Made by a program: the position numbers and the translations under genes
NCBI RefSeq assembly: GCF_033659955.1
Contig: NZ_JARUJP010000001.1
Location: 310,001-374,000 of the forward strand
Length of the DNA: 64,000 nucleotides
From: Clostridium_AM tanneri
Lineage (GTDB): Bacteria > Bacillota > Clostridia > Clostridiales > Clostridiaceae
Reading direction: 5' to 3'
The notes under the pieces: generated by a model
Seen by the model: only the letters and a program-made list of their open reading frames with translations
Told to the model about the DNA's origin: nothing
Database searches by the model: none
Shown here: piece after piece, positions 45,643 to 55,115 of the stretch
Layout: each line of letters opens with the position of its first letter
Position numbering within the stretch: the stretch's first letter is position 1

Positions 45643-46440
45643 CTATTTAATGCGAAATAACTTTCTTATGGATGAGAATAATCCTTCTTGTCCAATACTT
45701 AAATCCATAAAGGGTACTGTCTCACCAGTTATTCTTCTCGCTATATTTTTAAAAGCCTGTCCCGCAAGTGCCTTATCATCTAGTACTACTGGCTCTCCTT
45801 TATTAGTCGAAACAGTAATGGTCCTGTCATCAGGCACTACTCCTAATAACTTTATTGCTAAGCTATCTAATATGTCATTAACGTCAAGCATATCTCCATT
45901 TTGTGTCATTTTATAATTTATTCTGTTTATTATGAGTTGATGGTTCTCTAAACCTCTAGCATCTAATTTGCCGATAACCCTATCAGAATCCCTTACAGAA
46001 GTTACTTCAGGATTTACTACTACTAGTGCTCTATCTGCACCAATAATGGCATTTTCAAATCCCTGCTCTATTCCAGCTGGGCAGTCTATTATAACGTAAT
46101 CAAATTCTTTTTTCAATTCAGATACTAAGTCTAACATTTGCTCTGCACTTACATCATCTTTATCACGTGTCTGTGCTGTAGGAAGCAGAAAAAGATGCGG
46201 TAATCTTTTATCTTTTATTAAAGCTTGCTTTAATCTACATTTTCCTTCTATTACATCTATCAGTGTGAAAACGATTCTGTTTTCTAGTCCCATTAAAACG
46301 TCGAGATTTCTAAGTCCTGTATCTCCATCAATTACAACGACACTTTTCCCCAGTGCAGCTAAGCCTGTTCCAATATTCGCTGTGGTAGTAGTTTTTCCAA
46401 CTCCACCCTTACCTGATGTTACTACTATAGCTTCTCCCAT
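45643..46440 (-). CDS. minD: Septum-site determining ATPase MinD
   Basis: Membrane-cycling ATPase of the Min system. 265 residues. Deviant Walker A GKGGVGKTTT (about 10-19), Asp in VVIDGDTG and VIIDCPAGIE, and a C-terminal amphipathic targeting helix (SSIRKLFRIK). Middle gene of minC-minD-minE. Confidence 0.99.
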   Translation of the reverse strand: MGEAIVVTSGKGGVGKTTTTANIGTGLAALGKSVVVIDGDTGLRNLDVLMGLENRIVFTLIDVIEGKCRLKQALIKDKRLPHLFLLPTAQTRDKDDVSAEQMLDLVSELKKEFDYVIIDCPAGIEQGFENAIIGADRALVVVNPEVTSVRDSDRVIGKLDARGLENHQLIINRINYKMTQNGDMLDVNDILDSLAIKLLGVVPDDRTITVSTNKGEPVVLDDKALAGQAFKNIARRITGETVPFMDLSIGQEGLFSSIRKLFRIK

Positions 46441-46454
46441 CTACACTACCTCCA

Positions 46455-47087
46455 TTAAATAAATTTATTAGGCAAATATGGTTCTACGATTATTGTGTCT
46501 CCTTTTACTCTTGCAACCTCCGGATACTGCGGTTTAACATTATCCTCAGGAGACCTAGTCATAATATCTGAAATTCTTAATATTTCTGGCTGTAAATAAA
46601 ATGCCGCAACCAAAGCTCTAGTGTTTCCTCCAAAGCCAGCATGTACATATCCTCTTAGGGATCCAAGGACTATTACATTACCAGCAGCATATATCTCTGC
46701 TCCTGCGTTAACATCCCCAATTATAACTACATTTCCTGGGTAATTTATAACCTGACCACTTCTTATAGTTCTTCTTAGGAATTTTGTACGACCTTCATAA
46801 ATACCTGAAAAAACCTTAGCACTTTTTTCTTCCTTATCTTCAAGTATACAGTCCTTTATTAAAAATTGCTCAAATAGAACATCCTTTAACTTTCTAAATT
46901 CTTTATCATTTATATACTTAAGCTCAGTGGTTATTTTTAGAGTGCATCCTTTGTAAAAGGATTTTCCTGCTGACAGCCTTTTTGTTAATATATCGAGCAT
47001 TTCGTCAAAATCTTTAAACTTATTCATATTTATAACTGCATTTATTCCATCTCTATTGCCTTTAATTACAATATTATCATCAACCAT
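46455..47087 (-). CDS. minC: Septum-site determining protein MinC
   Basis: FtsZ antagonist. 210 residues: N-terminal FtsZ-inhibiting domain and C-terminal beta-helix (GQVINYPGNVVIIGDVNAGAEI, then GGNT). ATG 47087 is used because GGAGG is correctly spaced; the in-frame ATG at 47111 precedes that site. First gene of the min operon. Confidence 0.97.
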   Translation of the reverse strand: MVDDNIVIKGNRDGINAVINMNKFKDFDEMLDILTKRLSAGKSFYKGCTLKITTELKYINDKEFRKLKDVLFEQFLIKDCILEDKEEKSAKVFSGIYEGRTKFLRRTIRSGQVINYPGNVVIIGDVNAGAEIYAAGNVIVLGSLRGYVHAGFGGNTRALVAAFYLQPEILRISDIMTRSPEDNVKPQYPEVARVKGDTIIVEPYLPNKFI

Positions 47088-47229
47088 ATTAGACCTCCAA
47101 TAAACCACCATACTTTATATTTCAACATAGCACCCTTAAATCCTTCTAAATTTTAATTTTATTTTCTAAAAAGGAAAAAGGTTTTCAAAATTTATATTTT
47201 ATACAAATCAAGACATATTAACCTAAAAA

Positions 47230-47335
47230 TAAAATAGGAAACCGGCAATTGGGATTAGAAATAATAGATGACTTTTCGACACTAGTAGAAAAACTATCTT
47301 TTATTTCTAATTTCCCATTCCCAATTCCCTATTTT
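47230..47335. repeat. Long imperfect inverted repeat between PBP2 gene and minC
   Basis: Arms of about 45 bases (47230-47277, 47288-47335) are complementary with a few mismatches and a small gap, leaving about 10 bases between. The core AATTGGGAAT/ATTCCCAATT matches elements elsewhere in the window. The right arm touches the PBP2 stop codon. Resembles a MITE; it may act as a terminator. Confidence 0.6.
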
Positions 47336-50109
47336 TACTGTTGTCCTTCAGTATTCACTGAATTATTTCCACTATTGTTTTCAGTATTTCCTTGAGCATC
47401 AGTATTTGTAGATGTTTCATTCTGCCCGCTATTTTGTGCATTATTAGCATTTTGGTCTGTGTTTTGTCCGTTCTCTAGTTTAAAGTATGCATCATACATA
47501 GCTCTTGCAACTGGTGCTACAAAACCTCCGTGTCCACCGTCAAATACTATAGCACATACTGCTATTCGAGGATTCTCATAAGGTGCAAATCCAACATAAA
47601 GGCCGTAAGAAGTTCTTCCAAAAGCATCCTGGGAGTTACTGAAAGTTGCTGAACCGGTTTTACCTGCAGTTTTCAATGGAAATCCCTTAAAGGCCTGCGC
47701 AGCTGTTCCATCTTCCCCGCTGTTAACCAATGACATTCCATATCTAACAGCTTCTAAGGTTTCTGTTTTAACACCTGTTTTTTCTATTACTTCTGGTTTA
47801 ACTTCCTCAATAACTTTTCCATCAGCATTTAATATTTTGTCTACTAAGTGCAATTTATACCTAGTACCACCATTAGCAATTGTTGCTGCAAAATTAGCCA
47901 TTTGAAGTGGTGTAAAATTGCTTATCCCTTGACCTATAGATGCGTTATACATATTAGCACCAACTCTTAGCTGACTGTTTGCGTCAGAGACAGTAACATA
48001 ATAAATTGCATCTATCATTGAATCTATTTCTTTTTTATTAATACTTTTACCACTGTATTTTGGATCAGAAGCAACTAAGTCTTGTAATAAAGTCCTGTAC
48101 TTGGATTTGTCAAAAACCTTGCTTCCTTCTTTTATAGACTCTTGTATTAATTTCTTTAAGTCACTTTTTATTCCCTTTACCTTATCTGAATCACCTTTGT
48201 CGTCATACAAATCTATAGCAGTGTAACTTGAACCTCTATTATCTGTTCCATTTTTAAGTGTCTCCATAGTTCGCCATAAATACTGACTAGCATAGATATT
48301 TTTTATAGAATAACTATTAAATACCTGGCCAAATCTCTCTGGTATCTCTATACCTGTAGCTGGCTTAACATTAGAGTTCGGTTGTGCACCTAATCCAAAT
48401 TTCCAAGCATATTTTGCTAATATATCATCACCAAAAGCGTCTCTCATTAGCTTTCCTACAGTCATAAAGTAAGGGTTACTTGATACCTCTAATCCCTTTG
48501 CCAAATCTACTGGACCATAGCCTCCAACAGCAAAATGAGTAATATGTCCTCCACCCATATCAAAGGTTCCATTATCAAATATGGTATATCCTGGTGTTAT
48601 AACACCACTTTCAAGCCCAGCAATAGCAGTCATAGGCTTAAAGGTAGAACCTGGAGGTACAACAGATTGAGTAGCATAGTTATAAAATGGCTTTGGATAT
48701 ATATCGTAGGTATCCTGTCTTATAGTTGTGTTATTTTCAATTCCTTTATCTAAAGGGAATAATACATTTAATACATCCTCTACACTTTTTCCTTGGTAAT
48801 ATCCTGTAAGTCCCCGCTGATAAATATACTCTCTTCCAAATTCTCCTAAATCAGGGCTAAAGTACTTTTTGTATAATTCTGAAGACAATCTTCCTGGTGC
48901 TGCAAATAAATTAGGATCATATCCTGGTCTACTTGCCAAAGCTATCACTGCACCAGTATTAACATCTATAGCTACGGCAGCTCCTCTAGTAGCATTGGAT
49001 GTATTTACGTCTCCATTATATGGGTTATTCCTTAAATTAGTCATAACTTCATCTAAGGATTTTTCTGCAGCTGCCTGCACATCCTTATCAATTGTCAATT
49101 GAATACTTTGTCCTGGATAAGGTTCTCTTCTTCCAAGCTCTTCTATTATTCTTCCTTGTTTATTAAGCTTTACTATTCTTCCACCCTTTGATCCTTTAAG
49201 TCTATCTTCAAATACACTTTCAATACCTGCAGCCCCTACATAATCTGTGCTTGTGTCATATCCTTTTTCCTGATACTTATCTTGATCAGAGCTGATCTTT
49301 GATATATATCCTAAGAAAGCAGAACCTATTTCTCCATTAGGGTAAGTTCTTATAGGCTGAGTATTTACATCAATACCTGGCAGTTCATTTAACATCTGTA
49401 AAAACTTAAATGCAGTTTCCTTTTTTATATTACTTGCCACTACTACAGGCTTATACCCTGAAAAGCTCTGCATCTTTAAAGTATCTTTAACTATCATAAA
49501 TCTTCTTTGCTTATCTAAAGGATATTTACTTTCATCTATTTTATATTGTTTAACTAGCTTTTTAAAGGTTTCTTCTGGAGTTATCTTAAGTAATTCTTCA
49601 TCAATTTTTTGCTGATCTTCTTTTGTTACCTCACCTTTTTTATCGTCTAGTATCTTTCTACTAATTTCTTCATCTAATCCTCTATCTTTTTTAAATCTTA
49701 ACTCAATAGTTCTCTTTACTTGTGGGTCATCACTTCTAAACTCAAACCTAAAAGGATCTATTTTAAGTTCAAAGTCATCTTGCTGAATTTCGCCGTTTTC
49801 ATCCAGTATCTTAAAGACCTTGTCCATAGTATCAAAAAAAGTCTTGTCACTTTCATCTGTTTGATTATATACCAAGACATAACTTTGAGTATTCACAGCT
49901 AGAGGAACTCCATTTTTGTCAAGAATACTTCCTCTTGGCGCAGCATCTGGAATTTCCCTTATAGATCTATTATTTGCCTTTTCTTTAAATTCCTCAGCCC
50001 TTAGCACCTGAAGAGTAAATAGTTTTGAGGCAATAGCAGTAAATATACTTATCATTATTACTATTAATGCAGTGTATCTAGTAAACTCTCTCTTATTATT
50101 TCCCTTCAT
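47335..50109 (-). CDS. mrdA: Penicillin-binding protein 2 (elongation transpeptidase), unusually long
   Basis: Cross-links peptidoglycan with RodA/MreB. 924 residues against a usual 600-720. N-terminal membrane helix (about 12-32), dimerisation domain, transpeptidase with PPGSTFKPM (SxxK), SSNPYF and TAGKTGSAT (KTG). The extra length comes from a charged insertion of about 130 residues between ATGIEIPE and NASIGQG, and an Asn/Gln/Thr-rich tail of about 45 residues. Directly follows mreD in a mreB-mreC-mreD-PBP2 run. Confidence 0.95.
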   Translation of the reverse strand: MKGNNKREFTRYTALIVIMISIFTAIASKLFTLQVLRAEEFKEKANNRSIREIPDAAPRGSILDKNGVPLAVNTQSYVLVYNQTDESDKTFFDTMDKVFKILDENGEIQQDDFELKIDPFRFEFRSDDPQVKRTIELRFKKDRGLDEEISRKILDDKKGEVTKEDQQKIDEELLKITPEETFKKLVKQYKIDESKYPLDKQRRFMIVKDTLKMQSFSGYKPVVVASNIKKETAFKFLQMLNELPGIDVNTQPIRTYPNGEIGSAFLGYISKISSDQDKYQEKGYDTSTDYVGAAGIESVFEDRLKGSKGGRIVKLNKQGRIIEELGRREPYPGQSIQLTIDKDVQAAAEKSLDEVMTNLRNNPYNGDVNTSNATRGAAVAIDVNTGAVIALASRPGYDPNLFAAPGRLSSELYKKYFSPDLGEFGREYIYQRGLTGYYQGKSVEDVLNVLFPLDKGIENNTTIRQDTYDIYPKPFYNYATQSVVPPGSTFKPMTAIAGLESGVITPGYTIFDNGTFDMGGGHITHFAVGGYGPVDLAKGLEVSSNPYFMTVGKLMRDAFGDDILAKYAWKFGLGAQPNSNVKPATGIEIPERFGQVFNSYSIKNIYASQYLWRTMETLKNGTDNRGSSYTAIDLYDDKGDSDKVKGIKSDLKKLIQESIKEGSKVFDKSKYRTLLQDLVASDPKYSGKSINKKEIDSMIDAIYYVTVSDANSQLRVGANMYNASIGQGISNFTPLQMANFAATIANGGTRYKLHLVDKILNADGKVIEEVKPEVIEKTGVKTETLEAVRYGMSLVNSGEDGTAAQAFKGFPLKTAGKTGSATFSNSQDAFGRTSYGLYVGFAPYENPRIAVCAIVFDGGHGGFVAPVARAMYDAYFKLENGQNTDQNANNAQNSGQNETSTNTDAQGNTENNSGNNSVNTEGQQ

Positions 50110-50124
50110 AGAATCACCATTCCT

Positions 50125-50616
50125 CTAAAACTTCCATCGTCTCTGCATATATTCTTTTCCGCAGAGTTTATATATACTTTTATAAAGTAGCACGCAGACA
50201 ATACTATTATAAAGACTTATATAAAGTATGTCTTTGAAGTCCATATATATTGCATTTAAATATAGTATTAAAAGCAACAAAATACCCTTTAAAAAACTAA
50301 GTATAAAGCAGGAGGCTACTGGAATTAGTCTCTTTTCCTTGAATATGTTATCTCCTATAACTCCTGCTATTAAGCACACTATCATATTTACAAAAGCATT
50401 TAGCCCAAAAGCACTAGTAAAATATGCATCTTGAAGCAGACCACAAAAAACACCTAGCCATAAGCCTTCCCATTTCCCGTTAACAATAGAATAGCAGATT
50501 ATAAAAACTAAAACCATACTAGGATAGATAGTTTTTACTGCTAAAAAAGGCATAAATATATTATCTAATATAAAAAATAGAATTGATAAAAGAGCCAAAA
50601 CCATTATTTTTTTCAT
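50125..50616 (-). CDS. mreD: Rod shape-determining protein MreD
   Basis: Membrane component of the elongasome. 163 residues with five to six helices; the EGLWLGVFCGLLQD segment fits the MreD family. 11 bp after mreC and 15 bp before PBP2. Confidence 0.92.
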   Translation of the reverse strand: MKKIMVLALLSILFFILDNIFMPFLAVKTIYPSMVLVFIICYSIVNGKWEGLWLGVFCGLLQDAYFTSAFGLNAFVNMIVCLIAGVIGDNIFKEKRLIPVASCFILSFLKGILLLLILYLNAIYMDFKDILYISLYNSIVCVLLYKSIYKLCGKEYMQRRWKF

Positions 50617-50627
50617 CTTATATCACC

Positions 50628-51473
50628 TTAGTACTTTACTTCTATTTTGTTCTTAGGCATAACTATGAACAGTTCTTCAAGCTTGTTAAAGTCAACATAA
50701 GGCTTAATTACAGCATTTTTCATTACTTTGCCCTTATCTTCTTCTACATTTATTACAGATCCAATTCTTATTCCCTTTGGATAAAGTCCACCAAGCCCTG
50801 AAGTTAATATTACATCGCCTTTTTTAACATTTGAATCTAAAGGAAGATAGTATAACTTTGCAAGTAATCTGTTATCACTGTCTTTGTAACCTTTAACTAT
50901 CCCACTGTTATCATTTGTGCTTTCTATGGTTCCGCTTACTGCCAGATTCTCGTTGGCTAAAGTCTGAACTATAGCCCAGTTACTTCCAACACTAGTAACC
51001 TGACCAACTAACCCTTGAGAGGTTATTGCAATCATTTGCTTTTCAATACCATCTTTACTTCCTTTGTTTATTACAAATTGATCTAAAAGTCCACTACCAC
51101 TTTTCCCTATTATGTCACAGCCAATATAATTATATTCTGATCTCTGGTCTTTAAAGTTCAGCATTTCTCTCAATCTCTCATTTTCATTTTTTAATGAATC
51201 GTAATCAAGAGCCTTGCTTTCAAGCTGACTATTTTTCTTTTTCAACTGCTCATTTTCCTCTTTTACTCTTGAAAAACTAAAAATAAAACTTACAGAATCT
51301 TTAACCTTAGTATTAAACTTATACAAACCACCCTGCAGGGAATTAAAGGTTATTCCTATACCATTTCCCATGTATGAAATACTATCCCTCTTAATACTGC
51401 GTGAAATTAAAATTAAAAATGTAACTGACAGTACCACTATAGTTACCGCCAGTTTATTCTTCAAAAATTTCAT
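50628..51473 (-). CDS. mreC: Rod shape-determining protein MreC
   Basis: Bitopic scaffold linking MreB to periplasmic enzymes. 281 residues: N-terminal helix (about 7-25), coiled coil (about 70-110, KEENEQLKKKNSQLESKAL) and the two beta-barrel MreC domain with VILTSGLGGLYPKGI. Between mreB and mreD. Confidence 0.96.
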   Translation of the reverse strand: MKFLKNKLAVTIVVLSVTFLILISRSIKRDSISYMGNGIGITFNSLQGGLYKFNTKVKDSVSFIFSFSRVKEENEQLKKKNSQLESKALDYDSLKNENERLREMLNFKDQRSEYNYIGCDIIGKSGSGLLDQFVINKGSKDGIEKQMIAITSQGLVGQVTSVGSNWAIVQTLANENLAVSGTIESTNDNSGIVKGYKDSDNRLLAKLYYLPLDSNVKKGDVILTSGLGGLYPKGIRIGSVINVEEDKGKVMKNAVIKPYVDFNKLEELFIVMPKNKIEVKY

Positions 51474-51482
51474 GTCTATTTT

Positions 51483-52493
51483 CTATTTTCTGCTAGCTAC
51501 TATTTTATCAATAGTGTCTAGTGCCTTTCCAGCGCCTAGTGCAACACAGTCAAGAGGAGATTCTGCTATATGAACAGGCATATGAGTTTCTTTATTTATA
51601 AGCAGGTCTAGTCCTCTAAGCATAGCACCACCACCTGCTAACATAATTCCTTTGTCCATAATATCTGAAGCAAGTTCTGGTGGAGTTTTTTCAAGAGTTG
51701 TTTTAATTGAGTCAATTATTGCTGCTACTGGTTCCTTTAAAGCCTCTCTTACTTCTGGTGATGTAATGTTTATAACCTTAGGTAGACCTGAAATAAGGTC
51801 TCTTCCTCTTATTTCCATAGAGTTTTCTTCTCCAGTATCAAAGGCTGAACCTAGCTCTATCTTAACATTTTCTGCTGTTCTTTCTCCTATAGCAAGACTA
51901 TATTCCTTCTTAATATAGCTCATTATAGCATGCTCTAGTTCATCACCAGCAACTCTTAAGGATTTACTTGTAACAATACCTCCAAGAGATATTACAGCTA
52001 CTTCTGTAGTACCTCCTCCGATGTCAACAATCATGCTTCCTGTTGGTTCATTTACTGGAAGTCCAGCACCAATTGCCGCTGCCATAGGCTCTTCCATAAG
52101 CAGTACATCTCTTGCACCAGCCTGTTTTGTAGCCTCATCTATTGCTCTCTTTTCAACCTCAGTTACTCCTGATGGAAAGCATACTACTATTCTAGGACTT
52201 GTAAAAGCAGACTTTGGACTCACTTTTTCAATAAACTTTCTTAACATCGTTTGAGTTACGTCAAAATCAGCTATAACCCCATCCTTTAGCGGTCTTATAG
52301 CAACTATGTTTCCTGGAGTTCTTCCAATCATTTGCTTTGCCTCATCACCAACAGCAAGTACCTTCTTTACATCACTATTAATAGCCACTACTGAGGGCTC
52401 TCTAAGCATAATACCTTTTCCCTTAACATATATTAAAGTGTTAGCTGTTCCTAAATCAATTCCCATGTCCTTAGACATTCCGAAAAATCCCAT
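51483..52493 (-). CDS. mreB: Rod shape-determining actin homologue MreB
   Basis: Forms membrane filaments guiding lateral wall synthesis. 336 residues. Actin-fold phosphate motifs DLGTANTL (about 13-20) and IVDIGGGTTEVAVI, plus GGGAMLRGLD. ATG 52493 follows AAAGGAG with nine-base spacing; the in-frame GTG at 52511 lies upstream of that site. Heads mreBCD-PBP2 after radC. Confidence 0.98.
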   Translation of the reverse strand: MGFFGMSKDMGIDLGTANTLIYVKGKGIMLREPSVVAINSDVKKVLAVGDEAKQMIGRTPGNIVAIRPLKDGVIADFDVTQTMLRKFIEKVSPKSAFTSPRIVVCFPSGVTEVEKRAIDEATKQAGARDVLLMEEPMAAAIGAGLPVNEPTGSMIVDIGGGTTEVAVISLGGIVTSKSLRVAGDELEHAIMSYIKKEYSLAIGERTAENVKIELGSAFDTGEENSMEIRGRDLISGLPKVINITSPEVREALKEPVAAIIDSIKTTLEKTPPELASDIMDKGIMLAGGGAMLRGLDLLINKETHMPVHIAESPLDCVALGAGKALDTIDKIVASRK

Positions 52494-52514
52494 TCTAAAT
52501 TCTCCTTTCACTTT

Positions 52515-53201
52515 TTATACTATTCCTTTTTCCTTAAGACTAGTGTATTTTCCATTTCCTATAATCAAATGGTCTAATAAGTCAACACCTAAAAGTTTTC
52601 CACATTCTTTTAACCTGCAAGTTATATTAATATCTTCATTGCTAGGAACGGGGTCCCCTGATGGATGATTGTGACATATAATTATAGAAGCACTATTTTT
52701 TCTAATAGCATCGCAAAAGACTTCCCTTGGATGAACTATAGATGAATTTAGACTTCCAACGGAAACATCCTTAGTAAAAATTACTACATTTTTTGTATTT
52801 AACATTATTACCTTCAGATGCTCCTGTTTTAAACTTCTCATTTCTTCCATAACTAAATCTGCCGCATCCTTTGGTGAGGATATTTTATATTCATCACCAT
52901 CTTTGTAGGACTTAAATCTTTTAGAAATTTCTACTAAAGCCATAAGTTGTGCCGCTTTTACCTTACCAACTCCATGGAGGCTTATAAAATCTTCTAACGT
53001 GGAATTTAAAATGCCACTTAATCCCCCATTTTCTTTAATAATTCTACTGCTTAAGTTTAATATATTTTCCTTTTTACTTCCGGATCTTAGAATTACTGCT
53101 AAAAGTTCAGCATTTGATAAAGCCTCAACACCGTATCTTAATAATCTCTCTCTAGGTCTTTCGCCTTCTGGTAAATCCATAATCTTTAAAGTTTCTTCCA
53201 T
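52515..53201 (-). CDS. radC: RadC-family JAB metalloprotein
   Basis: 228 residues: N-terminal helix-hairpin-helix (LISLHGVGKVKAAQL, about 65-85) and a JAB/MPN domain with HNHPSGDPVPSNED, the metal motif. The historical DNA-repair role is doubtful; its molecular task is unknown. Sits between maf and mreB, the standard order. Confidence 0.96.
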   Translation of the reverse strand: MEETLKIMDLPEGERPRERLLRYGVEALSNAELLAVILRSGSKKENILNLSSRIIKENGGLSGILNSTLEDFISLHGVGKVKAAQLMALVEISKRFKSYKDGDEYKISSPKDAADLVMEEMRSLKQEHLKVIMLNTKNVVIFTKDVSVGSLNSSIVHPREVFCDAIRKNSASIIICHNHPSGDPVPSNEDINITCRLKECGKLLGVDLLDHLIIGNGKYTSLKEKGIV

Positions 53202-53214
53202 AAAATTATACTCC

Positions 53215-53790
53215 TTATAGATTTACCCCCATCTCCTTCAGCATTTTTGACAATTTATTTAAAGGAAGCCCTACAACATTATAATAGCACCCGTGAATTT
53301 CTTCAACAAAAATCCCACCATATCCTTGGATGCCATAAGCTCCTGCTTTATCTGCATACTCTCCCTTTTCTATGTACTTTTCTATTTGCATGTCGGATAA
53401 TTTGTCAAATTTTACATCTGTACAGACAAACTCCCTTATTATTTTACCGCTGCTATTATTTACAACAGCTATTCCAGAGTATACCTGATGTATGTTGCCA
53501 CTTAGAAGCTTAAGCATATTAAATGCCTCTTTTTCATCCTGTGGCTTTCCTAGTATAGTGTCCTTATAAGACACTATAGTGTCACATCCTATTACAATAG
53601 CCTCTTCTTTTACTTTATTGCAGACGTCTAAAGCTTTCCCTTCTGCTAACTCCATAACATAGGAACCGCAGTCACCTTTAAATTCAACAGAGTTTTCATC
53701 AAAATCACTAACTATAATTTTAAAATCCTCTATTAATCTATTTAGTAACTCCTGTCTTCTGCTAGAAGCCGACGCTAAAATGATTTTCAT
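53215..53790 (-). CDS. maf: Maf-family nucleoside triphosphate pyrophosphatase
   Basis: House-cleaning pyrophosphatase for dTTP/UTP or modified nucleotides; linked to septum formation in Bacillus. 191 residues. ASASSRRQELL near the start, GCDTIV with catalytic Asp, GKPQDEKEAF and DKAGAYGIQG motifs. 11 bp after the DUF4321 gene. Confidence 0.96.
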   Translation of the reverse strand: MKIILASASSRRQELLNRLIEDFKIIVSDFDENSVEFKGDCGSYVMELAEGKALDVCNKVKEEAIVIGCDTIVSYKDTILGKPQDEKEAFNMLKLLSGNIHQVYSGIAVVNNSSGKIIREFVCTDVKFDKLSDMQIEKYIEKGEYADKAGAYGIQGYGGIFVEEIHGCYYNVVGLPLNKLSKMLKEMGVNL

Positions 53791-53801
53791 AATCCCACTT
53801 C

Positions 53802-54068
53802 CTAATATCTTCTGTATAGTATTATAGCCACAATTATACCAATTATAGTCATAATATTAATATTAAAATTTAAACCTAAGGTTAAAACCATAACCTTAAG
53901 ATTTAATATAATTGGTGTTGATGTACCTATCGCATAAGAGTCCTTGAGAAAATTTAAAATACTTAGGCTACTTCCTAGTATATCTCCAATGAGACTGCCA
54001 CATACAGCACCTAAGAATATTATAAACCATAAGAAACTTATGCCTTTTTCAACCCCTCTCACAGACAT
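53802..54068 (-). CDS. DUF4321 small membrane protein
   Basis: 88 residues with two to three hydrophobic segments (about 10-35, 58-85). The sequence and its place directly before maf match the clostridial DUF4321 family. Function unknown; the conserved neighbourhood suggests a link to the cell-shape cluster. Confidence 0.85.
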   Translation of the reverse strand: MSVRGVEKGISFLWFIIFLGAVCGSLIGDILGSSLSILNFLKDSYAIGTSTPIILNLKVMVLTLGLNFNINIMTIIGIIVAIILYRRY

Positions 54069-54257
54069 CCCCTACCTTAATAATATATCTAATATAGTTT
54101 ATCATTTAATAAATTCATAAACAAGTATATATGATATTGTTTAGAAAAATTTTTAAAATAATTTACAGGTTGTTTATTCATGGTAAAGACTTATAAAGTT
54201 TCTCTTTATCTATTTGAAAACTTAAGTTCCCTTCATTAATAATCAGGATTAAAAACA

Positions 54258-54293
54258 ATAAGCTTTAAGTACCTATGCATACTTAAAGCTTAT
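54258..54293 (-). terminator. Terminator after the SPOR-like gene
   Basis: ATAAGCTTTAAGTA (54258-54271) and TACTTAAAGCTTAT (54280-54293), perfect 14 bp, followed on the minus strand by TTGTTTTT. Confidence 0.9.
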
Positions 54294-54308
54294 AGCAATT
54301 ATCTTATT

Positions 54309-55043
54309 CTACTTTTGACTCATTTTTTTTAAAATACTATATATGTAAGCATAATTTTCTGCAGCCTTGTCTTTAGACAACTCCTTAGGCATATTATTGA
54401 CATGATTTTTGATATCATTCAGTAAATTTATATTTTTACTATCTTTATCTACTTTTTTTAAGGATGAACACCATTTCTTTAACTCTTCTGTCTGTATAGC
54501 TTTAACATCTTTTTCTGATAGCTTGTTCAATATTTGTAAGTTAGCATTTACTATTTCCGTTATCTCACTATCACATAGGTCGTTCTTACTTATGGTAAAA
54601 AGCATTTTAGAGTTGTCTACCTTTTGTTCTGAAAGAGATTTAATTATTTCCTCTCCATGACTTTCCGTATAAACTCCTAAAAACACTCTAGTTTTGCCAT
54701 TTTCAACTACTGTAAAAGGAGTTCCGTACTGTATCAATAGATTCTTCTCGCTGTCTACATTCTCCTTGTTTTGGTATATGCCACCCTGTACTGCTATATA
54801 TTTAACAATTTTATCGCTAGTACCTGTGTTCTTGCTAGAACTATCTACTGCTTTAGATGAATTATTAACGATACCCCCATTATTAGTATTACTTTCCCCT
54901 CTATTAAACCCTAAAGCGTTTCCTGTCAACAATCTAAAGATAGCAGTTCCAAGTATAAAAGCTAAAATAAATACCAAAAGTATCATTAATATAAAAGCTT
55001 TATTATCGTTTTTCCTTTTCAGATCATACCGTGTGTACTTCAT
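54309..55043 (-). CDS. Membrane protein with a SPOR-like domain
   Basis: 244 residues: basic N-terminus, one helix (about 16-36), Ser/Asn-rich linker, a SPOR-like repeat (about 80-145, AVQGGIYQNKENVDSEKNLL) and a helical tail. SPOR domains bind denuded glycan at division or spore septa. ATG 55043 is used because GGGGGTGAG precedes it; the in-frame GTG/ATG further upstream overlaps that site. Sits upstream of DUF4321-maf, separated by a terminator. Confidence 0.8.
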   Translation of the reverse strand: MKYTRYDLKRKNDNKAFILMILLVFILAFILGTAIFRLLTGNALGFNRGESNTNNGGIVNNSSKAVDSSSKNTGTSDKIVKYIAVQGGIYQNKENVDSEKNLLIQYGTPFTVVENGKTRVFLGVYTESHGEEIIKSLSEQKVDNSKMLFTISKNDLCDSEITEIVNANLQILNKLSEKDVKAIQTEELKKWCSSLKKVDKDSKNINLLNDIKNHVNNMPKELSKDKAAENYAYIYSILKKMSQK

Positions 55044-55115
55044 TTTCTCACCCCCAGCTAAAAGTCCTCCCAACTTACTTTTATAAAGATAAACTGTTAT
55101 ATATACTATTAATAT

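Noticed and set aside
54694..55086. 130-codon plus-strand frame opposite the SPOR-like gene
   Set aside because: Antisense; the minus-strand gene has an RBS, membrane helix and SPOR-like domain.
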